A stretch of DNA of 64,000 bases from Zooshikella sp050749885 (GCF_050749885.1 NZ_JBOIUB010000002.1:62001-126000), one strand, 5' to 3'; positions 20,084 through 29,659 are shown, numbered from the stretch's first letter. The notes: generated from the sequence alone by a model not told the origin. Translations and numbers: made by a program.

Positions 20084-20303
20084 GCAATAGAATAGCTTAT
20101 GACACTATAACTAGCCTGTTAGCTGCTGTTTGGTACACAAATATCCTAACCTGCTTGCTGTTAAGCGGATAAAGCTTTGTAGTTGCTAGAGACTGAAGAT
20201 ATTATTAAGCGCATAGATATTCTTCGCCTTGGGTATATCTCTTCACTTGGGGATCTATCTGAGAAATATTGATGGCCAAAATAAGGCTAAAGGTACTCTA
20301 GGT

Positions 20304-20846
20304 ATGGGTAAGCACTCACAAAAAGACTTTGTTCCACTTTCTATCGCAGTTTTGACTGTTTCTGACACTCGAGATGAGACCACTGATACATCAGGACAGT
20401 ATTTGGTTAATGCAATTGAACAAGCGGGTCATACATTACACAGCAGGTGCATTAGTAAAGATGATATTTATCAATTAAGGGCTATCGTTTCTGCCTGGAT
20501 TGCAGATAATACAGTACAAGTCATTCTTGTAACGGGTGGAACTGGTTTTACAGACAGAGACTCCACACCTGAAGCACTATTACCCTTATTTGATAAAACA
20601 GTTGATGGGTTTGGAGAGTTATTTCGACATATTTCATTTCAAGAAATTGGTACCTCAACGCTTCAATCTCGTGCAATAGCGGGTTTGGCAAACCATACCC
20701 TAATTTGTTGTTTGCCAGGTTCAACAGGAGCCTGTAGGACTGGATGGGACGGGATTTTACAGCAACAACTTGATGCGCGTCATGGGCCTTGTAATTTTAT
20801 TCCACACTTAAAGCTTGCTGTCGCACAGTGTGACACTCGGCAGTAA
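20304..20846 (+). CDS. moaB: Molybdenum cofactor biosynthesis protein MoaB
   Basis: A 180-residue MoaB/MogA-type protein that acts in molybdopterin adenylation. Typical motifs are IAVLTVSDTRDETTDTSG, LVTGGTGFTDRDSTPEA and LPGSTGACRTGWDGIL. The start at 20304 (GGT ATGGGT) gives the usual family length of about 170-180; the frame stays open 25 codons further up but that extension has no family likeness. No other molybdenum cofactor genes are nearby. It converges on the LasA-like gene, with a hairpin between them. Confidence 0.92.
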   Translation: MGKHSQKDFVPLSIAVLTVSDTRDETTDTSGQYLVNAIEQAGHTLHSRCISKDDIYQLRAIVSAWIADNTVQVILVTGGTGFTDRDSTPEALLPLFDKTVDGFGELFRHISFQEIGTSTLQSRAIAGLANHTLICCLPGSTGACRTGWDGILQQQLDARHGPCNFIPHLKLAVAQCDTRQ

Positions 20847-20888
20847 GCGTTCGTATCCTTGAACTGAAGCTAACAATGAGGGGAATAT

Positions 20889-20924
20889 CCTGCTAGCGAC
20901 TGATAAATGTCAGGTGCTAGCAGG
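20889..20924. terminator. Long hairpin between convergent moaB and protease gene
   Basis: CCTGCTAGC pairs with GCTAGCAGG, then a GA/GT mismatch, then CTGA with TCAG around a 6-nt loop. It lies between the stops of two convergent genes; no long T-run follows on either strand. Confidence 0.55.
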
Positions 20925-20963
20925 GTAGTTATCTACATGTACCTTATTACATGCATTAAACTT

Positions 20964-22661
20964 TTATTTAGCATCGTACGAAGCTTTAATACTAATATTC
21001 TCATAATTTGAATAACCATTGATCATGATGTAATAGTTGTTCGCTGAAGGGTTTTTGAGCGAACAAATTTCTTGTTGTTGGATCATGTAAGGACGACATG
21101 CCCAGCTTGTTAATGTTGGTTTACTGCCTATTTTAACGTATAGATCAGCATCACCAGTGCCATCGTCAAGTACGATGGATAGATTTTTGGCATTTTGAGG
21201 GACTTTGAAAACGTAGTATTTCTTAGCACCTTTTCGACCAGAAATATTAGTAATAGGCTTGCCATTACTTAGACTATCTACATCAGGATCTGGGTTCGGG
21301 TTCGGGTTCGGGTTCGGGTTCGGGTTCGGATTTGGATTTGGATTTGAGTCAGGAACACCAGGATTGCTTACTCTTGACCAAGCACAATAGCGCTGTCCAT
21401 GTCCTTCTACCCAGAAGTAATTACAATCAGAGTCATAGCTGTCTCTTCCTGTATGGACTTTGAAGCCAGAAAATTTTACGCCATTTAAGTGCATAAAACT
21501 GCCATTGTACTTTAAGCTAAAGTGTTGGTGAGGTCCGGTGGACATTCCGCCATTACACAGTGCTTGCGGTTTATTATTAGCGTAATTTGCCAGCCGCTGA
21601 TCTCGTTCTACCGTCTGACCACTTTGAACAATGACATTGCCAAGATGGTAGTAGGTGGTGGACCATCCTCCTTCATGAATGACTTCAACAAAGCATGAAG
21701 AGTGTTTTTTAATCTTCCCTCCTGCTGAGGCGGTGACCCATTTATTGGATGTGTCAGATCCCCAGCTACCGCCATTATTTAAGTCAAGTGATGATTGAGG
21801 ATAGCTACCACTTCCGGTGTTGGTATGGCTTCCCCCAATACGCCAGTATTCACCTTTTGGGTAGGGAAGTTGCAGAAGATTGTCTGGAGGTAATTGGGCA
21901 AAGGGGTATGTATTGTTATTTGGGTTATTGGTAAAAAACTGTGCTTCAGGTGCTGTATTGGCTTGTTCTGCAGAGGGAAATAGTCGTTGATAAGTTTGGT
22001 AGAACTTATCTGCCGTTGGCTGAGTGGTGGAATTATCTATGTCATCATCAGCAATAATAATGGCATCATCCTGCTCGATGGTGTTATCTTTTTTGGTGGC
22101 AGTTTTGTTTGATTGTTGCGTCTGTGTAAACAGTGATTCAATGGTTGAAAAGGGTGGCAGGTCATCTTCATTATAAAAAAGAGACGCTCCGTCTTCTTTT
22201 TGTTGGTGAAGTGCTTCAATATGCTGATAATGTAGTTTGGCTAATTTTGTCGCAACATCTTTTACTTGGGTTGAAAAGTCATTCGCGTGTGAAAGATTGC
22301 CCATAGGATTGTTTAACTGCTTTTTAGTAAGCGTTTTTTGGGAAATAATGCCTGTTTGTGTCTCCATTAGTGCAATCAATACTTTTGGGCTAATACTGGT
22401 ATAGCCACTCCAATGTGAAATGATTTCAGCGTAGTCTGTTAAGTGGGGAGCATTATGTTTTAAATAGGCTTCAATATCGAAGTTAAACATTTCGGCATGG
22501 CTATAAATTAGTTGCGCTTCGCTGAAATGGTTAGCCTGGGAAAACTGGGCAAACTTTGCTTCTGAAGCAATAAGTTGTGGGGTTGATAGTATGCCAAAGG
22601 TACAAATGATGCCTAATGAAACTTCTGATAACTTCTGTTTATACGGCTTGTGGCAACTCAT
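20964..22661 (-). CDS. Secreted LasA-like M23 endopeptidase with C-terminal PPC domain
   Basis: A 565-residue secreted zinc endopeptidase. A signal peptide (about 1-33) and a long propeptide-like region precede the M23A catalytic domain near 270-430. Zinc-ligand candidates are His in GGSHTN (about 279), Asp in SSLDLNNGG (about 290) and the HxH in GPHQHFSL (about 378). LasA and beta-lytic proteases cut glycine-rich peptide cross-links and lyse other bacteria. An Asn-Pro repeat linker near 440 leads to a pre-peptidase C-terminal (PPC) domain, 455-565 (DDGTGDADLYVKIG). The family LasA lacks this C-terminal domain. The linker is encoded by a hexanucleotide repeat. Likely exported by Sec and a type II system. 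Confidence 0.9.
   Translation of the reverse strand: MSCHKPYKQKLSEVSLGIICTFGILSTPQLIASEAKFAQFSQANHFSEAQLIYSHAEMFNFDIEAYLKHNAPHLTDYAEIISHWSGYTSISPKVLIALMETQTGIISQKTLTKKQLNNPMGNLSHANDFSTQVKDVATKLAKLHYQHIEALHQQKEDGASLFYNEDDLPPFSTIESLFTQTQQSNKTATKKDNTIEQDDAIIIADDDIDNSTTQPTADKFYQTYQRLFPSAEQANTAPEAQFFTNNPNNNTYPFAQLPPDNLLQLPYPKGEYWRIGGSHTNTGSGSYPQSSLDLNNGGSWGSDTSNKWVTASAGGKIKKHSSCFVEVIHEGGWSTTYYHLGNVIVQSGQTVERDQRLANYANNKPQALCNGGMSTGPHQHFSLKYNGSFMHLNGVKFSGFKVHTGRDSYDSDCNYFWVEGHGQRYCAWSRVSNPGVPDSNPNPNPNPNPNPNPNPNPDPDVDSLSNGKPITNISGRKGAKKYYVFKVPQNAKNLSIVLDDGTGDADLYVKIGSKPTLTSWACRPYMIQQQEICSLKNPSANNYYIMINGYSNYENISIKASYDAK
21292..21345. repeat. Hexanucleotide tandem repeat in the protease linker
   Basis: Tandem GGGTTC units pass into GGATTT units, about nine in all, encoding alternating Asn-Pro. 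Six-base units keep the frame, so copy-number changes would only alter linker length. Confidence 0.9.
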
Positions 22662-23832
22662 AAGTGTTTAAATCCTCTTCTCGTAATGCATAAAAGATTA
22701 ACAGTGTCATGTCGCTTGTGAAAATTACCCTTGGTGAATTATGTTAAGTATTGCTCGTCAGCGATTTTTACTTTCAATACTTATTAAAGTAAGTCGTTGG
22801 TTTATTCGCTGATTGGCCGTTCTTAAAAATATCACTGTGGGTATAACATCTGATATTGTTTAAGTATTCTTATAATGATTGAAATCAGATTTCGTTTACT
22901 TTGTTATCCTCCAATTGATTAATATCTATTGTCCTAATAAGAAAAGATATAATCTGGCAAAACCAGGCGTGACAGATATCTCGAAAAGATTGGATCATCA
23001 GTGTTGGCTGATGACTATTTGTGAAAAATATAAATTGTGATCTTTCTCCTTAAAGTATTTGCAAGTAGGTTGGAGGTAAGCAGTTTTATTGAAATGCATG
23101 TATGGTTTGTAAATGCATTTGCAGTAAAAAATACCTATGCTGAAAGCTTAGATAATCTGTTGATTATTTGACTTATGCATTATTGCATTTGTTATAGCGT
23201 GGTGCTAAAAACCAGTTAACACAATGGTGGGTTTTTATAAGTATATTAAAAAATGAGGGATATTTATTTTTTTTGTAGATATTTGTCGGCAAAATAATTG
23301 GAGCAGAGTCTGCAGGTACCTTTAATATGCACTTTTTTTGATAACGGTGTCAGTGCGGTAAAATGAAGAAATAGTGAAAATAAAAAAGGAACTATTTGGC
23401 AAATGTCTTGTGCTGATATACAACGTCAATTTATGCTGTTAGTTAATGGTAAGCGCTATTGATGTGGAGGTTGCTAAATTAGGGGTGACATATGTTGGTC
23501 ACTTAACCGGCATTAAAGGTTAACTCAATTGTCGTTATTGTTAGGTATAAATACTTTACATTTGTTAGTCACCAGCCCCGTTTAGAAAAGTGTATTTTAT
23601 ACCTGCATTATTTGAGAGGGTGCGTGAATTCTTATTCTTGACGGTAAATATACCGCTTTCAAAGATTTTGTCTCTAAAATATTTGACAGGGTTCAAGTAA
23701 CTCAAATGCATTTAACTCATGTAGGTGAAATATTGAATGAGGTTGATAAGGAGATTATTGGCTGTGCATTGATTTATTCGCTATGTACAGGGGTTATCGT
23801 TCTTTAGAAAATAGACGACAGGGAGTGTAATT
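22662..23832. other. Long AT-rich gap with possible coding remnants
   Basis: There is no convincing intact gene in 1.17 kb. An ATG at 23403 opens a 19-codon frame that ends at TGA. From 23628 to 23807 a 60-codon stretch reads like protein (LILDGKYTAFKDF..., ...HVGEILNEV) but is closed by TGA directly upstream and lacks a good start. This may be a decayed gene or chance. The right end supplies the promoter region of the 23833 gene. Confidence 0.4.
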
Positions 23833-24279
23833 GTGAATAGTGTAGATTTAAATAAAAAGTATGCTGAGTTTGGTTTGTTTCATGCGTGCTATCTCATTGG
23901 AGAGCAAAAAAGAGGTGCGCCGCAATTAAATTTGAATGTTGTTGTTAATACGGTACAACATGTTGTTCATGGTGAAGGCAAGTTATTTTTGGATCAACCA
24001 AACCAAAATGTGTATAGGGTTAATGGAGAATACAATTATTTGTGCACAATGAAAGATTGTCACATTTTAATGGTGATAGAAGGGGTGCCCTTATTGAAAC
24101 CTTGGCCTGCTCAAGCGGGGATTGGCCCTCAACTTCCAGTGACGTTGAAAGCCAGATTACTGCTTGACGACACCTTTAAGAAAGGGATTGCATATTTCCA
24201 ATATCAAGATACAAAAGGTGAATGGCATGAGGTATCTGATGTGCCTGTGCAGATGGAGCCTTGTCAAAAATTGCCTTGA
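23833..24279 (+). CDS. DUF1842-like small protein
   Basis: A 148-residue soluble protein, probably of beta-strand fold. GEYNYLCTMKDCHILMVIEG, WPAQAGIGPQLPV and the ending KGIAYFQYQDTKGEW...VPVQ match my memory of the DUF1842 family of Burkholderia and Pseudomonas, whose function is unknown. The GTG start has GGGAG 7 nt upstream. No signal peptide. It ends before a strong terminator and looks monocistronic. Confidence 0.7.
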   Translation: MNSVDLNKKYAEFGLFHACYLIGEQKRGAPQLNLNVVVNTVQHVVHGEGKLFLDQPNQNVYRVNGEYNYLCTMKDCHILMVIEGVPLLKPWPAQAGIGPQLPVTLKARLLLDDTFKKGIAYFQYQDTKGEWHEVSDVPVQMEPCQKLP

Positions 24280-24349
24280 TAAAAGCGCCCTGGTCTAAAG
24301 GGGTCGTGTGATTTTGTGATCTATCTATGTGTTTTTGTGTTTTGGGGTT

Positions 24350-24386
24350 CATGGTATTCCACTCATAGTGGAATACCATGCTTTTT
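24350..24386 (+). terminator. Strong rho-independent terminator
   Basis: A perfect 14-bp stem, CATGGTATTCCACT with AGTGGAATACCATG, closes on a 3-nt loop and is followed by CTTTTT, 70 nt after the DUF1842-like stop. Confidence 0.88.
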
Positions 24387-24636
24387 CCTGAAAGATTTTC
24401 CTCAAGCGGTTGCTTAACAGGTACACTTGAGGAGCGGATCCATGATATTAATCGTCTTAAAAATAAGTTGCTGCTTTTTGAGTAAGTAATCCTGTCCAGA
24501 TTTTTTAAGCATGAAACATTCGCTGAAGCCGTGTCCATGTATTATTGTTTTATAGGGACCAATTAATCAGTGGGCGTTCGCTTTGATTTAAGTCCCGAAT
24601 GATTCATACGAAAGGAGAGGAGTTTACGTATTACTC

Positions 24637-25116
24637 ATGTGTATGAATGCTTATTTTCGTCGAATGTCTTCTGGCGCGATCCACAAATTATTGAAAGCCC
24701 CGGAATGGGTGCCTCGAGTGATTTTTACTGAGTGTGATAAAACGACACTCGATATTGATAAGTCCTGGCATATTATTCACTACTTACTCTGTGGTTCTGC
24801 TCAGACTACAGATGAACTGATCAGCGAAACAATATTGGGTGGTAGGCCACTGTCTACCGATGATTTAGGCTGTGGTCCGGCGCGTTATTTTGAGCCACTT
24901 AAAGTAGCATTGCTTGCGGATGAATTGGCCCCTATTGATACTGAACAGTTGATGCGTCATTACTCTGTGGAAAAACTATCTCGTGCAGGCATTTATGCAA
25001 AGCTATCAGACACCGCAGAAGATAGATCCTATATCAGTTGTAACTTTGATTCTTTAAAGTCATTTTATATGACTGCTGCTTATAATAGAGAAGGGATTAT
25101 TACGGTTATTATATAA
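24637..25116 (+). CDS. yfbM: DUF1877 family protein (YfbM-like)
   Basis: A 159-residue cytoplasmic protein. The family signature LDIDKSWHIIHYLLCG near 40-55, followed by ILGGRPLSTDDLGCGPARYF, matches DUF1877/YfbM, of unknown function. A purine-rich AGGAGAGGAG lies rather far (14 nt) from the ATG, but no nearer in-frame start exists and MCMNAYFRR resembles the family's N-terminus. Confidence 0.82.
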   Translation: MCMNAYFRRMSSGAIHKLLKAPEWVPRVIFTECDKTTLDIDKSWHIIHYLLCGSAQTTDELISETILGGRPLSTDDLGCGPARYFEPLKVALLADELAPIDTEQLMRHYSVEKLSRAGIYAKLSDTAEDRSYISCNFDSLKSFYMTAAYNREGIITVII

Positions 25117-25212
25117 CGGATGTTTACTATAAAAGAGGCGTTGGTTCTATAGTTTGTATTGTTTTATGTCGACAACATGACTAAGAGTCGTAAGGAGTAT
25201 GTAACATATGTC

Positions 25213-25260
25213 AATCAGGCAATCAGGCAATCAGGCAATCAGGCAATCAGGCAATCAGGC
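25213..25260. repeat. Six tandem copies of the 8-bp unit AATCAGGC
   Basis: Six exact copies end-to-end. The hemolysin III gene's TGA stop (25255-25257, minus strand) lies inside the copy nearest the gene, so changes in copy number should not alter the protein. Such short perfect arrays are prone to slippage. Confidence 0.95.
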
Positions 25261-25872
25261 AACATAGATTAATACAGTGCAATAGTGGGCAATACTTCCT
25301 CCTAAAACAAAGCAATGCCATATTCCATGAAAGTGTTTGATGCGCTCATCAAATGCATAAAACAAAATACCTGTTGTATACAATAGTCCACCGACTAACA
25401 ACCAGATGAAGCCTGATGTTGATAAGTTAGTTAATAACGGGTCTAAGGCAATAATGGCTAACCAGCCCATGACAAGATAAATGATAATCGGTAAAATTCG
25501 TTCTCCTTTCTGGGGCCATAAGTCAATAATGATGCCCAAAATGGCAAGCCCCCACACAACCCCAAACAAAGCCCAGCCCCAAGGGCCTCGAAGGGTGATT
25601 AGTGTAAAAGGGGTGTAGGTACCTGCAATCAGTAAGTAGATCGAGCTGTGATCTATTTTGCGAAGAATATTTTTTAAACGACCACTTGTGCTGTGATAGA
25701 GCGTAGAGACCAGATACAGTAAAAAAAGGGTTGAACCATAAATACTAAAACTGACTATTTTCCAAGGATCGCCTTCTTCTGCTGCAACGAGAATGAGCAC
25801 TACCAGTCCATAAAGTGCAGCACATGCGCCAATAAGGTGCGTGATGCTATTAAATCGTTCACCTTTATACAT
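25255..25872 (-). CDS. Hemolysin III family membrane protein
   Basis: A 205-residue protein with seven predicted membrane segments, of the HlyIII/PAQR family. Conserved metal-site style motifs are STLYHS near 60, DHSSIYLLIAGTYTPF near 74 and HGIWHCFVLGGSIAHY near 182. Family members have been linked to pore formation in Bacillus, but the chromosomal forms common in proteobacteria have no settled role. GAGG lies about 12 nt before the ATG. The stop codon falls in the AATCAGGC repeat array. Confidence 0.9.
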   Translation of the reverse strand: MYKGERFNSITHLIGACAALYGLVVLILVAAEEGDPWKIVSFSIYGSTLFLLYLVSTLYHSTSGRLKNILRKIDHSSIYLLIAGTYTPFTLITLRGPWGWALFGVVWGLAILGIIIDLWPQKGERILPIIIYLVMGWLAIIALDPLLTNLSTSGFIWLLVGGLLYTTGILFYAFDERIKHFHGIWHCFVLGGSIAHYCTVLIYVA

Positions 25873-26694
25873 AATCTACAGACCTCGAATGCAGAATAAA
25901 CGAACACTACCATTTGATGTCTTATGAGATTGAAATGCGTAAATTTGCACCTGTCTTTAACCTCACTAAGTATGGTTGGAAGTCTCATTAAGTCTAGACA
26001 AAGTTACATTTTGGTTAGCAGTAAGTGTCATTAGTATTTTCTTAAATGAACAAGACTGCATTCTTTATTGTGATTCATTGAAAAGCATGGCATGTATTGT
26101 AATGCCACCTAGTAGTCATGGTTATCCATAGCAAGTTTTAGCCCAACATCTTGATATTAAGGCGGTATTGTCCATATCGTTTGATTGCGCTAAGCGTGAG
26201 TCATAGAAAAAATTTGTATAATTTTATTCATTTTTAACGCAATCTTTTATATAGACAACAACTTTTGCTGATTATCCCACCCAGTAACTCTATCATTGAG
26301 TCATGATGTTGTTTTGAACTAAACAATAAACAAATTTGCTTTCAAGTAAAACGTCTGTTTGTAGTATTTCTGGACGTGTGCTTTTTGATAAAAAACCAAA
26401 ATACAAAATGAGGGTATGTTTTATACACTGTTTATGGCAAAAGGTTTGATGTTGTGATAAAACTCCAACGTTGCACACTTAAATAGCATTGATGTGCGCT
26501 CGACAAAGGACTCTGGCACCCTCCGATACTGGTGATATCCCTTTATATAGTAAGGCTTTGAGGGAGGTGAGGACGCGTTATCGGCTTACAGCAATCACTG
26601 TAAAAAGTGTGTTATGTTTTTATTTTGAACAATATTATTAACGTGTGATTTGTAAATACACAATATAAAGTAGATAGCGATTGAGATTTCAAAA
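25873..26694. other. Gap of 0.8 kb with a GC-richer island
   Basis: No gene is supported. Most of it is AT-rich, but 26490-26600 is clearly richer in G and C, with CCCTC/GAGGG complementarity (26518-26572), and is followed near 26596-26640 by a small CACT/AGTG hairpin and T-rich sequence. A small RNA is conceivable. Confidence 0.3.
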
Positions 26695-27135
26695 ATGAGT
26701 TACCATACCATTGGTTTAGCGGTTGACTTTAATACCCCTGCCTATCGTGACTTTGCTTTGAAAGTGCTGACGGACCCCTATGACGCGGAACAATTTGAGC
26801 CATGGGAGGTAAAAGCCTTTAATGCACTAGACATGATGACAACCCCTGATTTAGTTGTTGCTGATGGTCGTTTTTCACTTTTTGTTGTATGGGAAACGAT
26901 TTCTGCTGAGCCTGACGATATAGCACAGTATTTTGCAGAGGCAGAAGGTCAAGTGCAACGTTTATATATGCTGGGTGATGCATCTCAAGCACCTGATGAA
27001 GAAGGTTCTCTATATCTTAATCAGGATGATGGCTGGAAAATTCTTAAGACTGGAGAGTTTAAGACAGTGAGTGAGTTTGGTCAGGAGGATGACCCACGCG
27101 CTATCTTAAAAGTGGTTAAACAACCGTTAAATTAA
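26695..27135 (+). CDS. Hypothetical acidic protein
   Basis: A 146-residue, strongly acidic soluble protein without signal peptide or membrane segment. I do not recognise it. It has an orderly, structured look (DLVVADGRFSLFVVWETISAEPDDI; LYLNQDDGWKILKTGEF), and coding bias fits its neighbours. It stands alone, flanked by 0.8 kb upstream and a convergent membrane-protein gene downstream. Confidence 0.75.
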   Translation: MSYHTIGLAVDFNTPAYRDFALKVLTDPYDAEQFEPWEVKAFNALDMMTTPDLVVADGRFSLFVVWETISAEPDDIAQYFAEAEGQVQRLYMLGDASQAPDEEGSLYLNQDDGWKILKTGEFKTVSEFGQEDDPRAILKVVKQPLN

Positions 27136-27330
27136 TCATTTCTAATCACTTACTTATTTCTCATCTGTTATTGAATAATAAGGTGGAATACGCTTTGTGA
27201 TAAGTATATGTCCTTATCTTCAGGTATATAAATAACCTGATTGTCAATACGTCAACTGGTTTGCAGTCATAGGGCAAACCAGTGATTCTGTTTATCTGTT
27301 GCATAATATTTTGTCTATAAATTGATAAGG

Positions 27331-27711
27331 TTAAAGGGCTATTTTTTGTTTGATTTTTGAGCATAGCTGTCCTACCCAAAAGACAGTAGTCCAGATAAAT
27401 AAGGCGGGTAAGGTGTAAAGTTGAGTGATCAGCTGTAAGTTGGAGGAGATATCACTTAATGGGTAACAGTAATAAATAGCCATTGAACATTGAGCTTTGG
27501 CTGACATTGATAGTGCAAAAAGTGTACTGCAGGCTATCATTATGATGCTTGGTATAAGCCAGAAGTGGCTAAGCATGTATGTGAAGCAAGTTGTTGTTTT
27601 TTTGAGCTTACGCCAATATAAAAAGCTGCAACTAATTAATATGATTGTAAGGGTTACAAGGTGTAAGTTATACAAGATAAACTGTTCTATTATGTTGATT
27701 ATGACACTCAT
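27331..27711 (-). CDS. Hypothetical small membrane protein
   Basis: A 126-residue protein with three likely membrane segments, near 13-33, 48-68 and 97-120. The loop between the second and third has paired cysteines (AQCSMAIYYCYP). I do not recognise a family. The length and hydrophobic pattern favour a real gene, but no clear ribosome-binding site is visible. Confidence 0.5.
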   Translation of the reverse strand: MSVIINIIEQFILYNLHLVTLTIILISCSFLYWRKLKKTTTCFTYMLSHFWLIPSIIMIACSTLFALSMSAKAQCSMAIYYCYPLSDISSNLQLITQLYTLPALFIWTTVFWVGQLCSKIKQKIAL

Positions 27712-28144
27712 ACAATTAGCAAAACCAAGTGTTGATATAAAAAACAGTCACTCAGCAAATGGCGTAAACTGCTGTGTAAACTTGTAGGTGAAGCATGTTA
27801 GAAGCGATGTTATAACCATGGCTAAAGTGGTATTTGATGCCTGTTTTGACTTGCGCTTAGCTATGGCTTGTTCTTAGCAAAGAGTATACTTTATAAATCA
27901 AAGGCTTAGAGGACTGCTTTATACCTTTTTATGGCGGGGCATTCAGTGACGTGTTTCCCCAACTGCAGTACTGATTAAGCTGACAAGTATTTTTGTGGTC
28001 TATACCCAGTATTAATGTTATTTATACGCATACTATGTGACATAGTGGTGTTGTAGTGTATTTCAGGTAAAGAAAGTTGATTAAATATCCATTCTTTAGA
28101 TCATTTTTAATTATGTCACTTTAAAAAAGCAGTGTTTAAGACGG
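27712..28144. other. Gap of 0.43 kb, nothing recognised
   Basis: AT-rich sequence with stops in all frames. It must hold promoters for the divergent genes at 27711 and 28145, but no clear motif stands out. Confidence 0.4.
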
Positions 28145-28732
28145 ATGCCTGATAACCCACTGAAAGCAACCATTCAAACGATATTATATCAATGCTCAGG
28201 TCCGATATCGGAGCACCAATTGATCTGTGAGCTGAAAGCCCGTCAGTTGATCAGTGATACCTCAACACTTGATAGTTTGTATTATATCCACTTTCTGGTG
28301 ATGAATGCGCTTTATCAGCTACAAACTGAACTCCTAGACCAAGCGTGGTATTTGTCTATATCGCCTCTTGAAATAAATCTGTTACGTGTATGTTCATCGT
28401 CAGTTGATAATGCTTTAGCTGAAGATGGTGGTGATTGTTTACTAAGAGAGTATTACTTGGATTGGCGCAATCTGGAAGGTGTTAGTCGTGAGGATTTGCA
28501 AAAGTTGATGGATCAGTTTTGGTGTCGATTTGCAGCTTGGGATCAGCGTTCAGATGCTTTAATGGTATTGGGTCTTTCCAGTACGGCACAATGGCAGGAT
28601 ATACAGTTGGCATATCGGAAAAAGGCCACTGAGCTGCACCCTGATAAAGGTGGAGATGCAGAACGCTTCAGGGAGATTCGTACGGCTTATGAGGTGTTAG
28701 CGAGAACTTATAAAAAAGGTAGACCTTTGTAG
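28145..28732 (+). CDS. DnaJ-related protein with C-terminal J domain
   Basis: A 195-residue protein: an N-terminal DNAJ-related region (about 1-125) with a winged-helix look, then a J domain near 138-192 carrying the essential HPD in KKATELHPDKGGDAERFREI. J domains stimulate Hsp70 (DnaK) ATPase; this architecture is widespread in gammaproteobacteria but its clients are unknown. It is followed after a 75-nt gap by a small conserved gene. Confidence 0.9.
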   Translation: MPDNPLKATIQTILYQCSGPISEHQLICELKARQLISDTSTLDSLYYIHFLVMNALYQLQTELLDQAWYLSISPLEINLLRVCSSSVDNALAEDGGDCLLREYYLDWRNLEGVSREDLQKLMDQFWCRFAAWDQRSDALMVLGLSSTAQWQDIQLAYRKKATELHPDKGGDAERFREIRTAYEVLARTYKKGRPL

Positions 28733-28807
28733 ATTAATCTTAACTCCATAGCAAAACACTTATAGTCTATGGATAACAGTAATTTTATAGCAGAACGGGG
28801 TATAAAT

Positions 28808-29098
28808 ATGGATCAAAATGCTGAAGAAGCAGGCATTATTGCGGCATTGATTGAGCGATTTGATAAGCAACGTTTACCACGGGCTTTATCAATAAAGGAG
28901 CGAGTTGATCAAGGAGAAAGGCTGTCAGAGTATGATATTGCATTTTTAGAAGAAGTTTTTACTGATGCTAATGAAATGAGAGGCTATGTCGATCGGCATC
29001 CTGAGTATCATGATTTAGCTGCAAAGGCTGCAGCACTTTACAAAGCCATTATGGATAAAGCCTTGGAAAATGAGGAAAGGGAGAAGGGCGGTCAGTAA
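28808..29098 (+). CDS. Conserved hypothetical small protein
   Basis: A 96-residue highly charged, mostly helical soluble protein (LIERFDKQRLPRALSIKERV; YDIAFLEEVFTDANEM), of a type seen in many marine gammaproteobacteria; function unknown. I choose the ATG at 28808, which has CGGGG at 7 nt, over the in-frame ATG at 28769. It probably shares a transcript with the DnaJ-related gene. Confidence 0.75.
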   Translation: MDQNAEEAGIIAALIERFDKQRLPRALSIKERVDQGERLSEYDIAFLEEVFTDANEMRGYVDRHPEYHDLAAKAAALYKAIMDKALENEEREKGGQ

Positions 29099-29280
29099 AC
29101 TCTTCCTGCTCATTAATAATGGCAAGAATATTGAGTTCAAAAATTAACCATTCAATATGCTGAGTATATTTGTCCAGACTTTATTGATTGGTTATTTCTG
29201 TTTAAATCATTTATAACAAAAAACTGTGAAAAAATGTCTTCTAATCATTGTTGGTTTTTTGAGTGTATTCATTTTTTAAT

Positions 29281-29308
29281 CGTGGGCCATGAAATACACA
29301 GGCCCACG
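29281..29308. terminator. GC-rich hairpin between convergent genes
   Basis: CGTGGGCC pairs with GGCCCACG around a 12-nt loop, between the convergent genes ending at 29098 and 29378. There is an A-run rather than a T-run on the 3' side of both strands. Confidence 0.45.
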
Positions 29309-29377
29309 CAAAAAAGGGTATAGCAACTACTTCACTGACCAGCGGCCTACTAACTTCTTTTCGGGTTGTATTTATAG

Positions 29378-29659
29378 TTATTGACTCATTGCGCCAACAC
29401 GATTTGCTGCTTCTTCTAATAATTTAACCAGATTTTTATCACTGTCTTTTGAACATAAAATATCACCAACAGTTACGCCATTTTCCAAAAATAATTGAGT
29501 GCAAACATTCGTAACTTTATCAGTATCAAAATAATAAGCTTTGCGTAGTTCATTAGCGGCATTCATCAGTGAGTCAGCTGCGTTATCAGCATTGGACATA
29601 TCAGCTAACGCGTGAGAACTAATAGCTGCTAATAAAAGTGCACCCATAGCTTTTAACAT
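29378..29659 (-). CDS. Small secreted protein, unknown
   Basis: A 93-residue protein with a signal peptide (MLKAMGALLLAAISSHALA) and a short helical mature part with two cysteines (NVCTQLFLENG; DILCSKDSDK). No family recognised. AAGGA lies about 7 nt before the ATG. Confidence 0.7.
   Translation of the reverse strand: MLKAMGALLLAAISSHALADMSNADNAADSLMNAANELRKAYYFDTDKVTNVCTQLFLENGVTVGDILCSKDSDKNLVKLLEEAANRVGAMSQ

Noticed and set aside
21292..21345. The GGGTTC array as a possible CRISPR or regulatory repeat
   Set aside because: It is a simple in-frame tandem repeat coding for Asn-Pro, without spacers.
25213..25260. The AATCAGGC array as a possible CRISPR
   Set aside because: Units are contiguous and only 8 bp long; there are no spacers or cas genes.
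26293..26478. A 61-codon minus-strand frame in the 25.9-26.7 kb gap
   Set aside because: Composition and residues look random and no start signal is visible.
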